NCBI GenBank assembly: GCA_905221605.1
Contig: CAJNDS010000199.1
Location: 1 to 64,000 of the forward strand
Reading direction: 5' to 3'
Source of the DNA: Symbiodinium natans
Lineage: Eukaryota; Sar; Dinophyceae; Suessiales; Symbiodiniaceae
DNA: 64,000 nucleotides
The position numbers and the translations under genes were made by a program. Positions 21,606 to 33,254 of the stretch are shown piece by piece. Below the pieces are notes generated by a model, which saw only the letters and a list, made by a program, of their open reading frames with translations, was not told where the DNA came from and did not search any database. Position 1 is the stretch's first letter. Each line of letters begins with the position of its first letter.

Positions 21606-22295
21606 ACCTGGGCTTGCGTGGCTTGCTCGTGTCCGCCGCCTTGGGTGCCGGATGTGCCGGAGGCGGCGCCTGGGCCTGGGAGCCTGCGGAGGCACTGGGG
21701 TGACAGGGCAGTGCGCTGGTGGGCCGTGCGCTGTTGGGCCGTGCGCTGGTGGGCAGTGCGCTGGTGGGCAGTGAGCTGGTGGGCCGTGCGCTGTTGGGCA
21801 GTGCGCTGGTGGGCCGTGCGCTGTTGGGCCGTGCGCTGGTGGGCAGTGAGCTGTTGGGCAGTGAGCTGGTGGGCCAAGCGCTGGGCAGTGCGCCGGCGGT
21901 GGGCACTGGGCCGGTGGGGGGCTGTGCGTCAGTGGTGGGCAGTGCGCTGGCGGGGGTGGAGGCATTGGCACCTGTAACGTGTGAGTCCAGGGTGGAGTTG
22001 CAGGCTGGTTGGGCTGGAACTGGGGAGGGAGCTCAATTGGGAAGAACCAGGCAGGGGTTGCCGGCGCAGGCTGGTATCCAAGGCCGTGCCCCACGCCATA
22101 GCTCATTATTGGGGTAGCCACTGGGCAGGGTGCCCAGTGCCACTGCTGGAGGGGTCCCGGCGGCCACGGGGCACAAGGGTGAGCAACTTTTGCCCAATGA
22201 TCTGCAGGAGGCGCTAGGCCCCCGCGGTACTGTGGCCCATAGACTTCTTGCTCGCCCACAAACGCGGGCGGCAACTGGAACACGGCATTGGACAT
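21436..22295 (-). CDS. Proline-rich protein with a Lys/Gly-rich tail
   Basis: An ATG at 22295 opens a frame reading MSNAVFQLPPAFVGEQEVYG, then a proline/tryptophan-rich stretch. The C-terminal part (KPRKPRWADLSEEPPILDVA, then ELPTLLSSRRKGKGGGKGGG) lies in another frame. Both frames are open across a 15-bp repeat (21705-21880), so an intron must change frame. A candidate acceptor is GTTACAG just before the repeat (about 21970). The product looks disordered, with a basic glycine-rich tail typical of nucleic-acid-binding regions (inference). The 3' half is duplicated upstream of 21060. Confidence 0.5.
21705..21880. repeat. 15-bp minisatellite (GTGCGCTGGTGGGCA)
   Basis: About 11-12 units alternate GGTGGGCAGTGCGCT and GTTGGGCCGTGCGCT. 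The period is a multiple of three, so all frames stay open. On the minus strand one frame reads PTSALPNSARP-type repeats and another PPAHCPTAHC. It overlaps the proline-rich gene. Confidence 0.8.
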
Positions 22296-22597
22296 TGCTC
22301 AACGTAGAGGAATGTGTTCCGTTTACCTTGAGCCAGAGCTCGACGAAGGACACACGATCTGAGCGCAGGCTGATGGCCCGAGAGCTGACAAGCTTCCCGC
22401 CACATGCTGGGTTTGTTTTTGGTTGGGGACTTCACGCTGCATCACCTTGGTCTAGGTATGCCTAGCTGAGACTCAATCAGTGTTTCCGATTCGGGCAGCT
22501 GGCAGCGCTTTGCTTCGTGTCTGGGATCCCCGACAAGACTGCTACATCGACTATCGTGTCGTACATGCTTGCGTGTGTGCGTGAGTGTCTGTCGCGC

Positions 22598-22745
22598 AAC
22601 CCATGCGAGCTTTTTTGGGCGGATGCCGACACAGCATCTGTGATGCTGATGACCGGGAAGCTTCTTGCATGTTCCCATGGCAATTTGATGCATGCCGTGG
22701 TGAAACGTCTTGCATGTCCACGTGCCACCTTGAGGCGCTTACGAA
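22598..22745 (+). repeat. Dispersed repeat, copy 2
   Basis: Diverged partner of 19318-19445, in direct orientation. It carries CATGCGAGCTTTTTTGGGC, GCCGACACAGCATCTGTGAT and GCCGTGGTGAAACGTCTTGC. Weaker similarity may continue to GAGACTGCTCCCTATCTTT near 22820. Confidence 0.75.
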
Positions 22746-23164
22746 CTGTGGACTCTTCCAAGCATGCTTACAGGAAGTATTAGCAGCATCAAGTCATGCA
22801 TCGAGACTGCTCCCTATCTTTCGCGGAACCTTGCAGCATGGCTGCTTAGGTGGCATGTGGGCTGCAGTGAAACTTCCTATGCTACACCAACGAGTCGAGA
22901 CGAGCTATCCGACGCAGCAGACAGCGGCAACTTCGAGGACGTAAACACAGGTAGACCGGGTAGACTCATGGCCGAATGCCGGTGATCACCAGTAGCTGCA
23001 TGAGCCGTCACGAAGTTGTGCTGCGCTGGGCATCACGGTGTCACAAGGACCTCGAGGAAGTCTTCACTCACGAAAAAACTAAGGCGAACCAAGGCGACGC
23101 AATCCTAAGACTGTTCTCAAAGCTCAAATGCAGATTCTCCGCCTTTGGTACACAGGCTCATTGC

Positions 23165-23430
23165 CTAAATGGCCTAAGCCCTGAACCCTAAACCACAGCC
23201 CCTCCGAACCCTAAACTTCCTAAACCCTAAGCCCTAAGCCCCCTCCAAGCCCAAACTTCCTAAACTTCTCAAACCCTTGAGAATCTAAGCCCCCAAATGA
23301 GCCGAGGTGCCCCAGCTGCTCTCGCACCTCGGCTTCCAGCCGCTGGTAGGCCGCCTCGGCCTTGAAACTCTGGGGCTTGAGGGTTTTGGGCGGGTTTTAG
23401 GGTTAGGGGCTTAGGGGCTTAATTAGGGGT
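23165..23430. repeat. Degenerate telomere-like island, both orientations
   Basis: Degenerate CCCTAAACC copies (CCCTAAACTTCCTAAACC, CCCTAAGCC) run from 23165 to 23285. A GC-rich spacer follows, then TTTAGGGTTAGGGGCTTAG at 23396-23415 in the opposite orientation. Confidence 0.7.
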
Positions 23431-24273
23431 TTTTGGATGTGTTTGGATGGGTTCAGAGCTCAGGGACCTCGGGCTCAAGGCCTTTTCGGAATCCACGGCA
23501 TGGCCGCAATTGAAGACACAAGGTGCGTTGGCTGTCTCGTTGTGGAAAGTGCTGCAACACCGGCTTCTGTCGATAAGAACAAATATTGACTGACAGTTCC
23601 AGTGTACCCCCCCTGCCCCCCCCCCACATGGGAAATCTGTGTCAGGCTCCCATCGACTTCCTAGGTGTTGCAGTCTGAGCAGCTGCGTCTTCCTTGTCAT
23701 TGTCCTCCGCCTTATCCTTGCCGGCCGATGGCTGTCAGGATACATACCGAGAGTTTCACTCACGGGGACCGAGGCGCATGAGCAAAAGACCTTTCATGAC
23801 AATACTAGACAGGAAGTTACACAAGATCACATGGAGCCCCGGTGATCTCACACAACTTTGCATCACCTCTAGACTCTAGCTGACTCACAAGTGCGCACCC
23901 AACCAGCGCCCATGTCGTGTGCTGCCTGGCCTTCTCTTTCTCCCCGGCACCATCGGCTGCCATCTGAGCCTGCCCGTCAGGCACCGTCTCTCCCCATCAA
24001 CAGTGTGTCCACATTAATTATGGGATTCCAACCTTCAGGGTAAGGAGGAGGGTTGAGGTGGCACGCTCTGACGAAAAATGCGCAAACCTACTACTACATG
24101 AAACGTGCTTTTACACAGAGCTTACGTCACGCTGTCGAGACGAAAAACCATGGAACAACCTTTACAAGCTGCGAGTGGACACTTGCAAGGGGGTCTATGC
24201 TGGCACAACTGTTTAGCACACGTTACATAAAACTTGGGATATTGTCCGCTTGGCTTTCATGTCATGTCTGCAA

Positions 24274-27200
24274 TTATGATGGTTCCACCTGCTTCTCCAT
24301 GAGGTCTTTCAGGTCTCTCAGCTCCTGCTGCCGCTCCTGTTCGGCAGGAAACGTCCCGAGGCTCAGGAGGACATGGCGAACAAGATCTCCAACCAGCAAT
24401 CTCTTTAAGCTGCAACGCCGGCCTGGAAGTATTTAACGCCTCGGGAAAGCACAACATGACAGGCGTGGCACAGAAACGAGCACATGCCATGCACTCTGTT
24501 TGGGTCATGATCCAGAGTCCAGATCCTTCCAGGTGGTTGATGCGGTGCTTTTCCGACAGGCTTGAAACATCCCTTTGGCCCCCGGGCGTTTCTCCTCTCT
24601 ATCGAGGAAGCGCCTCCAGAAGGTGTCAGATGTCATGACCAAGTGGCTGCAGCTCGGCAGCTCCGCTAAGACAATCGGCGCAGTTCTGTCAGACTGCACT
24701 GTGTGCCTCATGTTTTCCTTCTCTCTGCCACCTGGCTTGATCAAGTTCCTGAGGGGCGGTGCAGACTCCAACGGTAATGCAAACAGTGCGTACACAGCAA
24801 GCCTCCTAAAGTCCTTAACTAAGCTCAATGAAAGCCCAAGGTGCTTTGGGATATTCTGGATGTGGAGGTGCCCCTGCGCATCTCCGACAGCCAGCTTCTG
24901 CCCTTCCTTGATGTCACCTGGAGGGATGTCAGGTGTCACCGGTTCGAGTCATCTAAACCGGAAGTGCTCGAACCAAATCTGGGGTCACAGCCATGGTAGC
25001 AGAACATCATGGACGTGATCGCCACGGACGCGCCCGTGTCGGAGAGGGACGCCTCGATGTCAGGATCACTAGGTCTGCACTTGGAATGCGGCCGACAGCT
25101 CCCACCTTGTGCGACTGATCACTGAAGTCCCAGATGTCAATCCTTAGCAAGGACAAGGTGAGGACGACCCCGGTATGCCCTCGAATCGTGGGTGCTTCCA
25201 GCTTCCAATATGCATATACTTTCATTGGGGGGGGGGGGGGGGGTTGTTGAGATCGCCACTTGCCAAGTCTGTTCTGTGACTTCGGGTTTAGGCAGCTTCA
25301 TGCAGGGGTGAGGCGGCTTAATGCAGGTTCAGGGGTACAGTACCGAGTACATCGCAGACGAGAAAAGGTACGCACGAAGACCTGTGGCGACAACTGGGAG
25401 AGATGATCGATCCAGGGCTTCAAACGCCAATTTTTGGGGTTCACATAATCGATGGGTTCACAGTTCCTCGAAGACGCACTGGGGATGAAAACGGGGAGTT
25501 GCCAAAGTTAAACGCAAGGATCCTGCAAACACCGAACATGGCGGCAAACAGGTTTGCTGAAGACTTCACAAACCTCTTGATAGAAGGGCATTCGTCTCCA
25601 AGCGTTCCTGGAGACCTGCTGCTTGAACCGTGCTGGAATGTCAACTTGAACCGTCCAGCGATGAGCCAAAAGGCCCTGCTGATTTACACACAAATCCAGT
25701 TTTTTTTAACTAAGATAAGCCAGGTTTACTACTGTTTGGTTGTAGATGCAGCCATCCAGTAACAGAAGTGCTGATGGACTAGGCAGGGATCCCACCACTG
25801 ACGAGGCCAAGGAAGACGACCGAAGGCCGCGTGGGGCTCCATACACCTTGGGTTTTGGGTTTAGGGTTTAGGAAGCTGCTCCAAGAGCTTCATGCTCAGA
25901 GCTTCACCGCGGGTGTAGTACGTCGAGGTGTAGGAAGACATGAAGAGGTGCTCACTGAGCCCGTCCTGAGAAAGAATTCCACACACAAGCCAGGTAAGCA
26001 TCACTGCCGCCGCAGCCCACCTGGCCTTGAACAAGAAGAAGGCCCAATCCTGAACACTGGAGCAGCTGAAAGACTCGGTCAACGTCTGCCAACTTTATCT
26101 CGGGGCATGTTCGGCATCGTTATCATGGCCTGCCGGCTACTGAGGTGCGCGCTGTGACGCCCAGCAGGATGTCTTCAAAGAAGGGCGATCGCCTCGGGCA
26201 CGGAAAGTGTATCCTGAAATGGCCGACATTGACAAGCCACAGAAACCCTGTCTTTGCGCGTTGACATGCACCTCTGGAAAACCACACAAGTGTCATTGCT
26301 GCAACAAGCATTCAAGCGCATATCACCGTGATTTACTGTGATCGTATATCTGTTTTACCACGGTCGTACAACGAGGCCTAAATCATCCCGATACCCGAAG
26401 CTCGGATGCCAGCTCCAGGGAAAGCATAGGTCGGAAGGTTTTGCAGGTGCTGTACATCCTTGGCCAAAATCCGGGCATGCTCAAGTGCAAAACCGTCACC
26501 CGCACGTGTGACAGCTACACCCTGCTCCAGACGGCTCCAGACGGCGCGCATTTCCTCCCTAACCCTGTAGATGACATGGCTCATGGTGGGCGCAGTAAGT
26601 TTAAGGTTGACGCTTCTTCACAACATCCGCCTTCCGGTCCTGACCGACCGGTACCGCCGGAGCTCAATTTTGGTCCCCGGTCGGACCGCTCGTAGTACAA
26701 AAGCACAACCATGACCAAATGACGTGACCAGAAGCGCCTCTTCTCCCCGGGCCGCCCAATCCCCAAGAAGCAATTCCTCGGCTTCGCATGCTTCAGCACG
26801 TCAACACACCAAGGAAATCCAAGAGCTTAGTGCCAGTGTTTCCCGTCATCGGAATCTCACTTGGAATGTTTGGGAGCACAGCATAAGCATAAGTGTCAAA
26901 AGCTGTCAAAGTTAGGCTAGCGACATGTTCCCAAGCCTTTCAAGTCCATGCCATCAGCTGCCATCTACCATGCACCGGTGCAAGCAAGTGTCGCCCTCTT
27001 CTGTGCTGGCATAGAAGTTCGTCAGCAACTGGCAGGACATAGGGAACGGAAAATGATGAGAAATGCAAGCTCGACTTCCAGGAACTTGTATTGAGCATTG
27101 CAAACCCAAACTGGGACCTTGGTACCCTTGTCGTCAAAACGATCGTGGCCTCAGCTGAACTATGGACGTGTGGCTAACATGCGCAATCGAAGCACTGCCT

Positions 27201-30200
27201 GAGGGGTCTGAGCGGCCAGCAGTGCAGAATATGACAGAGACCCATCTCGGTACCACTGTCCTCATGCAGTGCAGACACAGGTTCGCTGCTTGCAAATCTA
27301 GGTTCGCAGCTGACTGTTGTAGAGACCTTAGCTTGCTTGTCCCGTCCTGGCGTTGCAGTTGCACGCGGTGGACAGGACGCCAGAGGAAGTCATTGTCATT
27401 GATGGCGTCAAGCATGGCCTACACTGGATCTTCGGCCACATCATCACAGGTCGCCGCACTAGAAGATTGCATAATAAAAGCCCGGTGAAGCTCGAACAGT
27501 GCTGGCACCTGGAAATCCCAGATCATGACCTGGCAGAGTGAACAAGCTACACGATCCAGAGCCCTGCGCCGGGGCATCCCACCTGGCCATCCCCTGCCAC
27601 TGTCAGGAAATACCTCAGACAACTCCAAATCGAACGACTTCACAACTGACACAGTGTTGCAGTGTCCCTGGGCACTTGATGGGTGCATCTGGTGGATTCT
27701 TCTCGCTGGCTCCCTTGCCACGGCGCTCCACCTCAGGTATTGGAGATTCTCGGCAGCGATAGATGCGATAGCTGAAACAACTTGTCTTTCAAAGGTGTGC
27801 GCATGCACGCGTTTCTTTATGTTCATACTTCGTGTGCTGTTCTGAGCCCAATAATCTGCTACTCGTGACAAATCATAGTCGTGCGTCGTACTTCAGCGAG
27901 CACTCGGCAAGCTGCGGCTGAGGCAGATAGACACTATTTCCTATGCTCTCTCAATCGGAGCTGGTTGGTACCAGAAGCCTGAACAGATTGTCAACATCAT
28001 TCGCCTCGATAGTCGCAGGCATGAACTCGATGGCGACCACCGCTTTTCGGTGCGACTCATCGATCATCGACATCTGGCGGTGGGTGACCTGGGCTGCATT
28101 CAGCCAGCAATGGCCAGAGCAGGCGAACACCACAAACAGCACGGAACAGATTCGCAGAAGTGTCGGATCCTGCAAAGTCCGCTGGGAAGGCAGCTGTCGG
28201 GATGGTGGAGTTCTTCTCCTCCTGGGCAGCTCCCCCATCGTCACTCCCTAGTTCACTCCTTTGCCTCCTTACCGGCCTCCAGGCTCCCACCACGCGCAGC
28301 GTGATTCGTCGCCTTTGCGGCCGCAAAACCTTGCGGACAGATCAATGCCCCGTGGCCAATGTCCCGTGGTCAGTGTCTTGCCTTCATCGCTACAAGTTCG
28401 GATTGGGATGAGGCACTTTTTGCAGCCAACTGTTACGCAACTTCCCGGCCCGTTGCCGAAAGGGATAGTTAAACATGCAACGCTTTGGCTGACTCCAGGA
28501 TACGATGTCCATTCTTGGATTTTCTGGAGCAGGTCCTGCCATGACCACCCTTTTCTCGGCCCCCAGCCTAGGTCGGTGGCGGACAGCTTCCAGACCTGTT
28601 CATGTGAGCTCATGTGATGACTGTCCACCATGTTTCACGACTTGCCATGTCCTGGAGTAATCTGGAGTAAGGCTGAAGGGTTGAATGTAACACAAAACCC
28701 AGCCCGCTTCGTCAGCCCCTAAAAGACATGTGATTTCTGAGCCGAGTACAGCAATCTGTCCATTGCCAAGGCCTCGGAAGCTTCCACTGGCGTGTCAAGT
28801 GCTGGGGTAGCAACTTTCGAGTCAATAAAGGAGATCAAGGCACAACCATGAGTCGTGCCGACTACAGTAATGTCGTACCCTGATTAGTCTGGACCCCCTC
28901 AATAATGAAAAGTTTTCCAAAAATCATTCAGGAGACCCAAATTCGATTGCCCCCCCACAATAAAGTAAAGTTTTTCGGGCATGGGTTTCGGAACAGCTCT
29001 CTGAGCTTACCTGAGCTTAATTATGTAAGAGGAGAGGGAAAGGAAGAGGAGAGGAAGAGGAGAGGGAAGAGGAGCGAAGAGGAAATGAAGAGGAGCCGGT
29101 GGGGGGGGGGGGGGGGGCCCGGGGCCGAAAATTAGTTTGGGGGGGTCCCTTTTTTTTTACACTATTACGGGGGTGGATTTAGTTTGGGGCCCTCACACTA
29201 ATCAGGATACCACATTACCGCAACTCACTGTGATTCGTGTCGACTCTTGGCAGTCGTGGTAGACAAAACTCCTGAGGCTGCATCCACCGATGAGAAAGGT
29301 CGGGTCGCTAGGATAAAACTTGAAGACTGTGACCTGCCAGCAGCGCTGAGCCAGGTCAAAGCGCGCGAAAGAAGGGGGACTCCCTCATGATCCAAATCAG
29401 AGTCCGCAAGCGCCTCCCAAGGAGACTCCAGGATGGCGTGCGGGCTGAGGGAATCTGCAAAAGACCAGACCAACACGGTGCTGACCTCGGCGCTTGTTTG
29501 TTGCTTGCACAGTTTCGGGTGAGAATGAAAACCTTGCACACGGGATTTCTGGTTTTAAACTGGTTTTTGCTTCAGAAGTATTTGCTGCCGAATTTCGATG
29601 TCATTCACTCAACCCTCACATTCACAAAAACATCGGGGCGCGGCAGAAGCCTTGCCCGAGCTCTCCAAGCGGTCGACGAATGCCAGGTTCCTGACACCGA
29701 TTAAAAGACAGCACGGGTACAAGTAGAGCTTGTGGACGAGAGTCTTGCAGGCGGACAGCACAAGATTTCATGAACCAAGCTCCTGCCCTCCCTCGGACTC
29801 CAGCGGAGGCTTTACAAAAATTTCGGGACAGCCAGAAGAGGTCTTGAACGAACTTAAGCGCCATCTACAAAGCGCCTACACAGCACCCTTCGCAGCATGA
29901 AGCCGGGGTCTCGGCTCGCAGCACGAGGACACGACCATGTCAGAGGAGCCCGGGACCCACTCGACCCATTCCTCAGTCTCTTGAAAAAACCCTCTCACTC
30001 TTGAAATCTCTTGACAGTCGTCAGCGGGCAGATGCTGCGGGAACTAAACCGAAGGCATTCCACCTCCTGAACCCTACGGAGTCACTGCATGGTCGTCATA
30101 AGATCGTCATAAGCTACCGTCCTGAGCTTCGGTCGATACGCTTTCCCTTTGTGTAGGTCACATCGTGGAAGTTCGGATGCTCCTTCACGGGTTCAACGCA

Positions 30201-30749
30201 AGCCGTCACTCTTGGCAATCGAGAGTTCGGAAAACTTCCCGGCAATGTTTGCCTAGAGTGCCAGCGCTCTGCGGCTCTACGACGATGGCACACGCACAAC
30301 CGCGTCCAGCACTGCTGCAGGTTGTGCGGAATTCGTTCGTGGTGTGTTTCGCTGAGGCTGCTTAGTCTTGCATTCCTGCGTGCATTTGGATCCCAGATCC
30401 CGCGGTAACATAGGCGGGATCAGGGAAGCTGTGTGATGGCAACAAGGCGACTGAGCAAGATAAGCGCTTTCTACTCCAGTTAACACTGGCCGCAGCCGGC
30501 ATCTTTCGCTGTCGGTCGCAGTATCAGCTCTGCCCTCTGCAAAGCCTGGCCTTGAGCTTGGAGTGGGTCTTCGTGACTGCGCCGGCCTCCTCCTCTCCCA
30601 AGTGTGCAAACCTGATGCAACTGCTGTCAAAAGTCGCTGTTGAATGCCCGCATTCAACAGAAACATAGCACCGGCCCCGTGAGCCCCATGCTCTTCTTGG
30701 AAGATGTCGACCGTCTCATTCGTCTGCAGCGCCTCCTCGACTCCCACAC
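24274..30749 (-). CDS. DNAI3: Axonemal dynein intermediate chain, DNAI3/WDR63 (IC140) type
   Basis: WD-repeat subunit of the inner-arm dynein I1 complex in cilia and flagella. Exons in order on the minus strand: from 30749 (VEEALQTNETVDIFQEE); about 29485-29411 (VLVWSFADSLSPHAILES); 29333-29229 (VTVFKFYPSDPTFLIGGC); 28073-27972 (MSMIDESHRKAVVAIEFM); to 27509 (QVMIWDFQ); to 26159 (RSPFFEDILLG); 26049-26021 (DWAFFLFKA); 25142-25106 (IDIWDFSDQSHK); 25079-24992 (VAITSMMFCYHG); 24917-24820 (KLAVGDAQGHLHIQNIPKHL); near 24620 (FLDREEKR); 24409-24274 (QQELRDLKDLMEKQVEPS, stop). Motif order follows WDR63: WSF..P..ILES, SHK..V..IE, SPFF.D..L, a late WD repeat, VGD..G.LHI, then EREEKR. Phases agree at several junctions; the donor after 24992 is GC. 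The N-terminus is unresolved: a KELEIGIQARSDDL stretch near 31570 may belong. Intron 3 holds a terminal-inverted-repeat element. Confidence 0.75.
25227..25243 (+). repeat. G17 homopolymer
   Basis: Seventeen consecutive G on the plus strand, in non-coding sequence of the dynein gene between the exons starting at 25142 and 26049. Similar tracts lie at 11302-11317, 19702-19718 and 29101-29117. Confidence 0.9.
28865..29220. mobile_element. 356-bp terminal-inverted-repeat element in a DNAI3 intron
   Basis: The left end begins CAGTAATGTCGTACCC then TGATTAGTCTGG. The right end, read on the minus strand, begins CGGTAATGTGGTATCC then TGATTAGTGTG. The imperfect inverted repeat is about 30 bases. The interior has no open frame of note, a purine-rich stretch (29030-29100) and a G17 tract. 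It starts only eight bases inside the intron whose donor is GTGAGT at 29228. No clear target-site duplication was found. A non-autonomous DNA transposon or introner-like element is the likeliest reading. Confidence 0.6.
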
Positions 30750-31959
30750 CTTGGTGTAATCTGTGATGTTGTGGTGCGGGGGGGGGGCATGGCTTCGTAC
30801 GCACCTGAATCTCAGCACCGCTCCGAACAACGCCCCAGAAAGGCGAAGCGCTCTCTCTAAGGCCAAAACTGACCGTGGAGAGGAACATGGAGAGCTCATC
30901 TACCTGGCACCGGTGCGGAGCTTTCAAAAAGCTCAGTGGGGCTCCATACGACATACGACATACGACAGAACGGTAAAACTGTTGATGACTTTGCGCTACT
31001 GTTGCCCTTCTTCAGATGCTAGCCCTGGCTCCGGCCTACTTCAATCCCGCCCCACATTTGAAGTCTAGTGAAAGGTGGGAGGGCAGCGGCTTGTTCGTTG
31101 CGTTGCTTGTCACAGAGCCTTGTCATAGCCAAGGTCAGCGCCCTTCTGCAGGAAGTCCCCAGGACTGAGCAGATGAACAAACACACTAAGATTATCGCAT
31201 TATGAACGCAGCCCTAAATCTAGAAGTCGACCTTACCACTGCAATCCTCTCAAGTCACGGCTTGCGCAAAGTCAGTTCCAAGTGTTCCATCCAGGCTTCC
31301 GGCATGTACTGCGTGGACTTGTTGACAGGCCGGAACCTCGAAAGGCATCGACCATTTCTAAAAACATGTGCGAACTACGGCCCTGGCTATCCTGCAGGCA
31401 TCCCTGCACCCCCAACCCCCACGCGCAAACTTCTGCAACATCTGGCATTGCTCATGAGGTCATATTAGGTCCATGCCAAGTAGTTTGACAGGAGCACGTT
31501 CTCGTCTCCTTCACAGCCTGAAAGCAGCTGTGGCAGATGCCTCAACACCTGCCCAATCCTGCCCAGCACAGGTCATCAGATCGAGCCTGGATTCCGATCT
31601 CCAGCTCTTTCTTTGGAGGAGCGAAATTATGGTCCTGCAGAAAGTAGCAATGCAATGCATTTTGGTGGTCTGCGCTGGCAAGTGCTCGCTCAGGGTCCTT
31701 CTGCGGTCTGCAGTTCTGGTTGTTTTCACCTTCCGCGAGAATTCGAGCAGTTCAGCATTGGCATTGCACCACATGCGTCCACGTTAAGCCAGCCCTGCCC
31801 TTGCTCTGCAGCACAAGTTCAGGAACAAGTCCCAGGGCATGTCTCGACATGTCTCGACCATGACCTGAGTCACTGAACTTCGTCGACTTCCCAAACTGGC
31901 TGCGAGGCCTGGTCAGGTCCAAGGGCCATAGGGAGCTGTGCTGGCGTGCGGGATGTCGG

Positions 31960-32700
31960 AAAAAAACGCTTTTCCCGAAAAGCCACTTTTCTCGAAAAGC
32001 CACAAAAAGTGACTTTTCTCGCGGCGTTGGAGCGCGCGGTGTCCCTGAAAAGCCACTTTTCCCGAAAAGCCACTTTTCTCGAAAAGCCACTTTTCTCGAA
32101 AAGCCACTTTTTGCGAAAGGTGACTTTTCTCGCGGCGTTGGAGCGCGCAGTGTCCGCGAAAAGCCACTTTTCCCGAAAAGCGACTTTTCTCGAAAAGCCA
32201 CTTTTTGCGAAAAGTGACGTTTCTCGCGGCGTTGGAGCGCGCGGTGTCCGCGAAAAGCCACTTTTCCCGAAAAGGGACTTTTCTCGAAAAGCCACTTTTT
32301 GCGAAAAGTGACGTTGCTCGCGGCGTTGGAGCGCGCGGTGTCCGCGAAAAGCCACTTTTCCCGAAAAGCGACTTTTCTCCACCAAAAGCCACTTTAACTT
32401 TTCGCGAAAAGTGACTTTTCTCGTGGCGCTGTGCGCGCATTGTTTTCGACAATAAATTGTTCTTGAAAAGTCACCGCTGCAGCTTCTTGCCAAGAAGTGA
32501 TCGTTCTTGTGGTGCTGCGCGTGCAGCATCTTTGAAAGGCACTCGTGCTGACATTGCTTTTGTTTCCTAACAAGACGGGTTTTGCGAAAGTTGTTCTTTG
32601 TCACGCCGCTATGCTCTGCACAAAACAGGGCTTTTTGAAAAGCTACTTTTCTGTAAAGGCTACCTTTTGTGAAAAGCCATGACCTTTTTCTTTGCGAACA
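31960..32700. repeat. Palindromic 17-bp repeat array, block 1
   Basis: The basic unit is GAAAAGCCACTTTTCTC. Its GAAAAG and CTTTTC arms form a perfect inverted repeat around CCA. Units are grouped in higher-order copies of about 95-110 bases, separated by GCGGCGTTGGAGCGCGC, GGTGTCC and GCGAAAAG (about 32023, 32130, 32225 and 32320; degenerate to 32700). Because 17 is not a multiple of three and the unit lacks stops, all three minus frames stay open and read permutations of AFREKWLFEKSGFSRKV. No real gene is implied. Confidence 0.85.
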
Positions 32701-32849
32701 TATTGTTCTCATGGCGTTGTGTCAGTTAGGTAGTGTCATTGAAAGCTGGTAAACGTAGTGTGTCCGTTGCGTGTGGATTCAGTTTGTGCAGCCACTTCTC
32801 TCGCTGTCGTGGACAGCTGCGCGATAGCCATACGCAGCACTTCCTTGTG

Positions 32850-32930
32850 GGGCGCTCTGGGATTTGGGTTTAGGGTTTGGTTTAGGGTTCAGGGTTTGGG
32901 TTTTAAGTTTAGAGTCTAGAGGGTTTGGGG
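32850..32930 (+). repeat. Degenerate TTTAGGG island
   Basis: GGGTTTAGGGTTTGGTTTAGGG and similar degenerate copies on the plus strand, lying between the two blocks of 17-bp palindromic repeat. Confidence 0.7.
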
Positions 32931-33254
32931 CTTCTGCATGCACAGCATATCTTTGATTGGGGTGTGCAGATATAGAACGTTCTGGACAGGCAAGGTGTAC
33001 TCTCGTCTAAGAATTTTGAGGGCGTAGTGCTCTTAATCTTCGACAGCGATTCTGTCAGGCTGCGAACCCCGCTACTAGAACTCCACAATCCCCCAGCCCT
33101 CCTATGATTATCAAGGCAGGTATAAATGCCGCCGTGGGTGCCTTGCCTTGCCATAGCTCAGAGAAGCGGAAAAGGGAGGTGTAGAGGTTCTCTTGGTTGC
33201 TTCAATGGTGGGCGCCGTGCCACTTAGTGCCGACGCATTGCATGTTCTCCAGAA

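Noticed and set aside
31752..32712. Minus-strand frame of 280 codons reading AFREKWLFEKSGFS repeats
   Set aside because: All three minus frames are open across the 17-bp repeat, so there is no evidence that one is selected.
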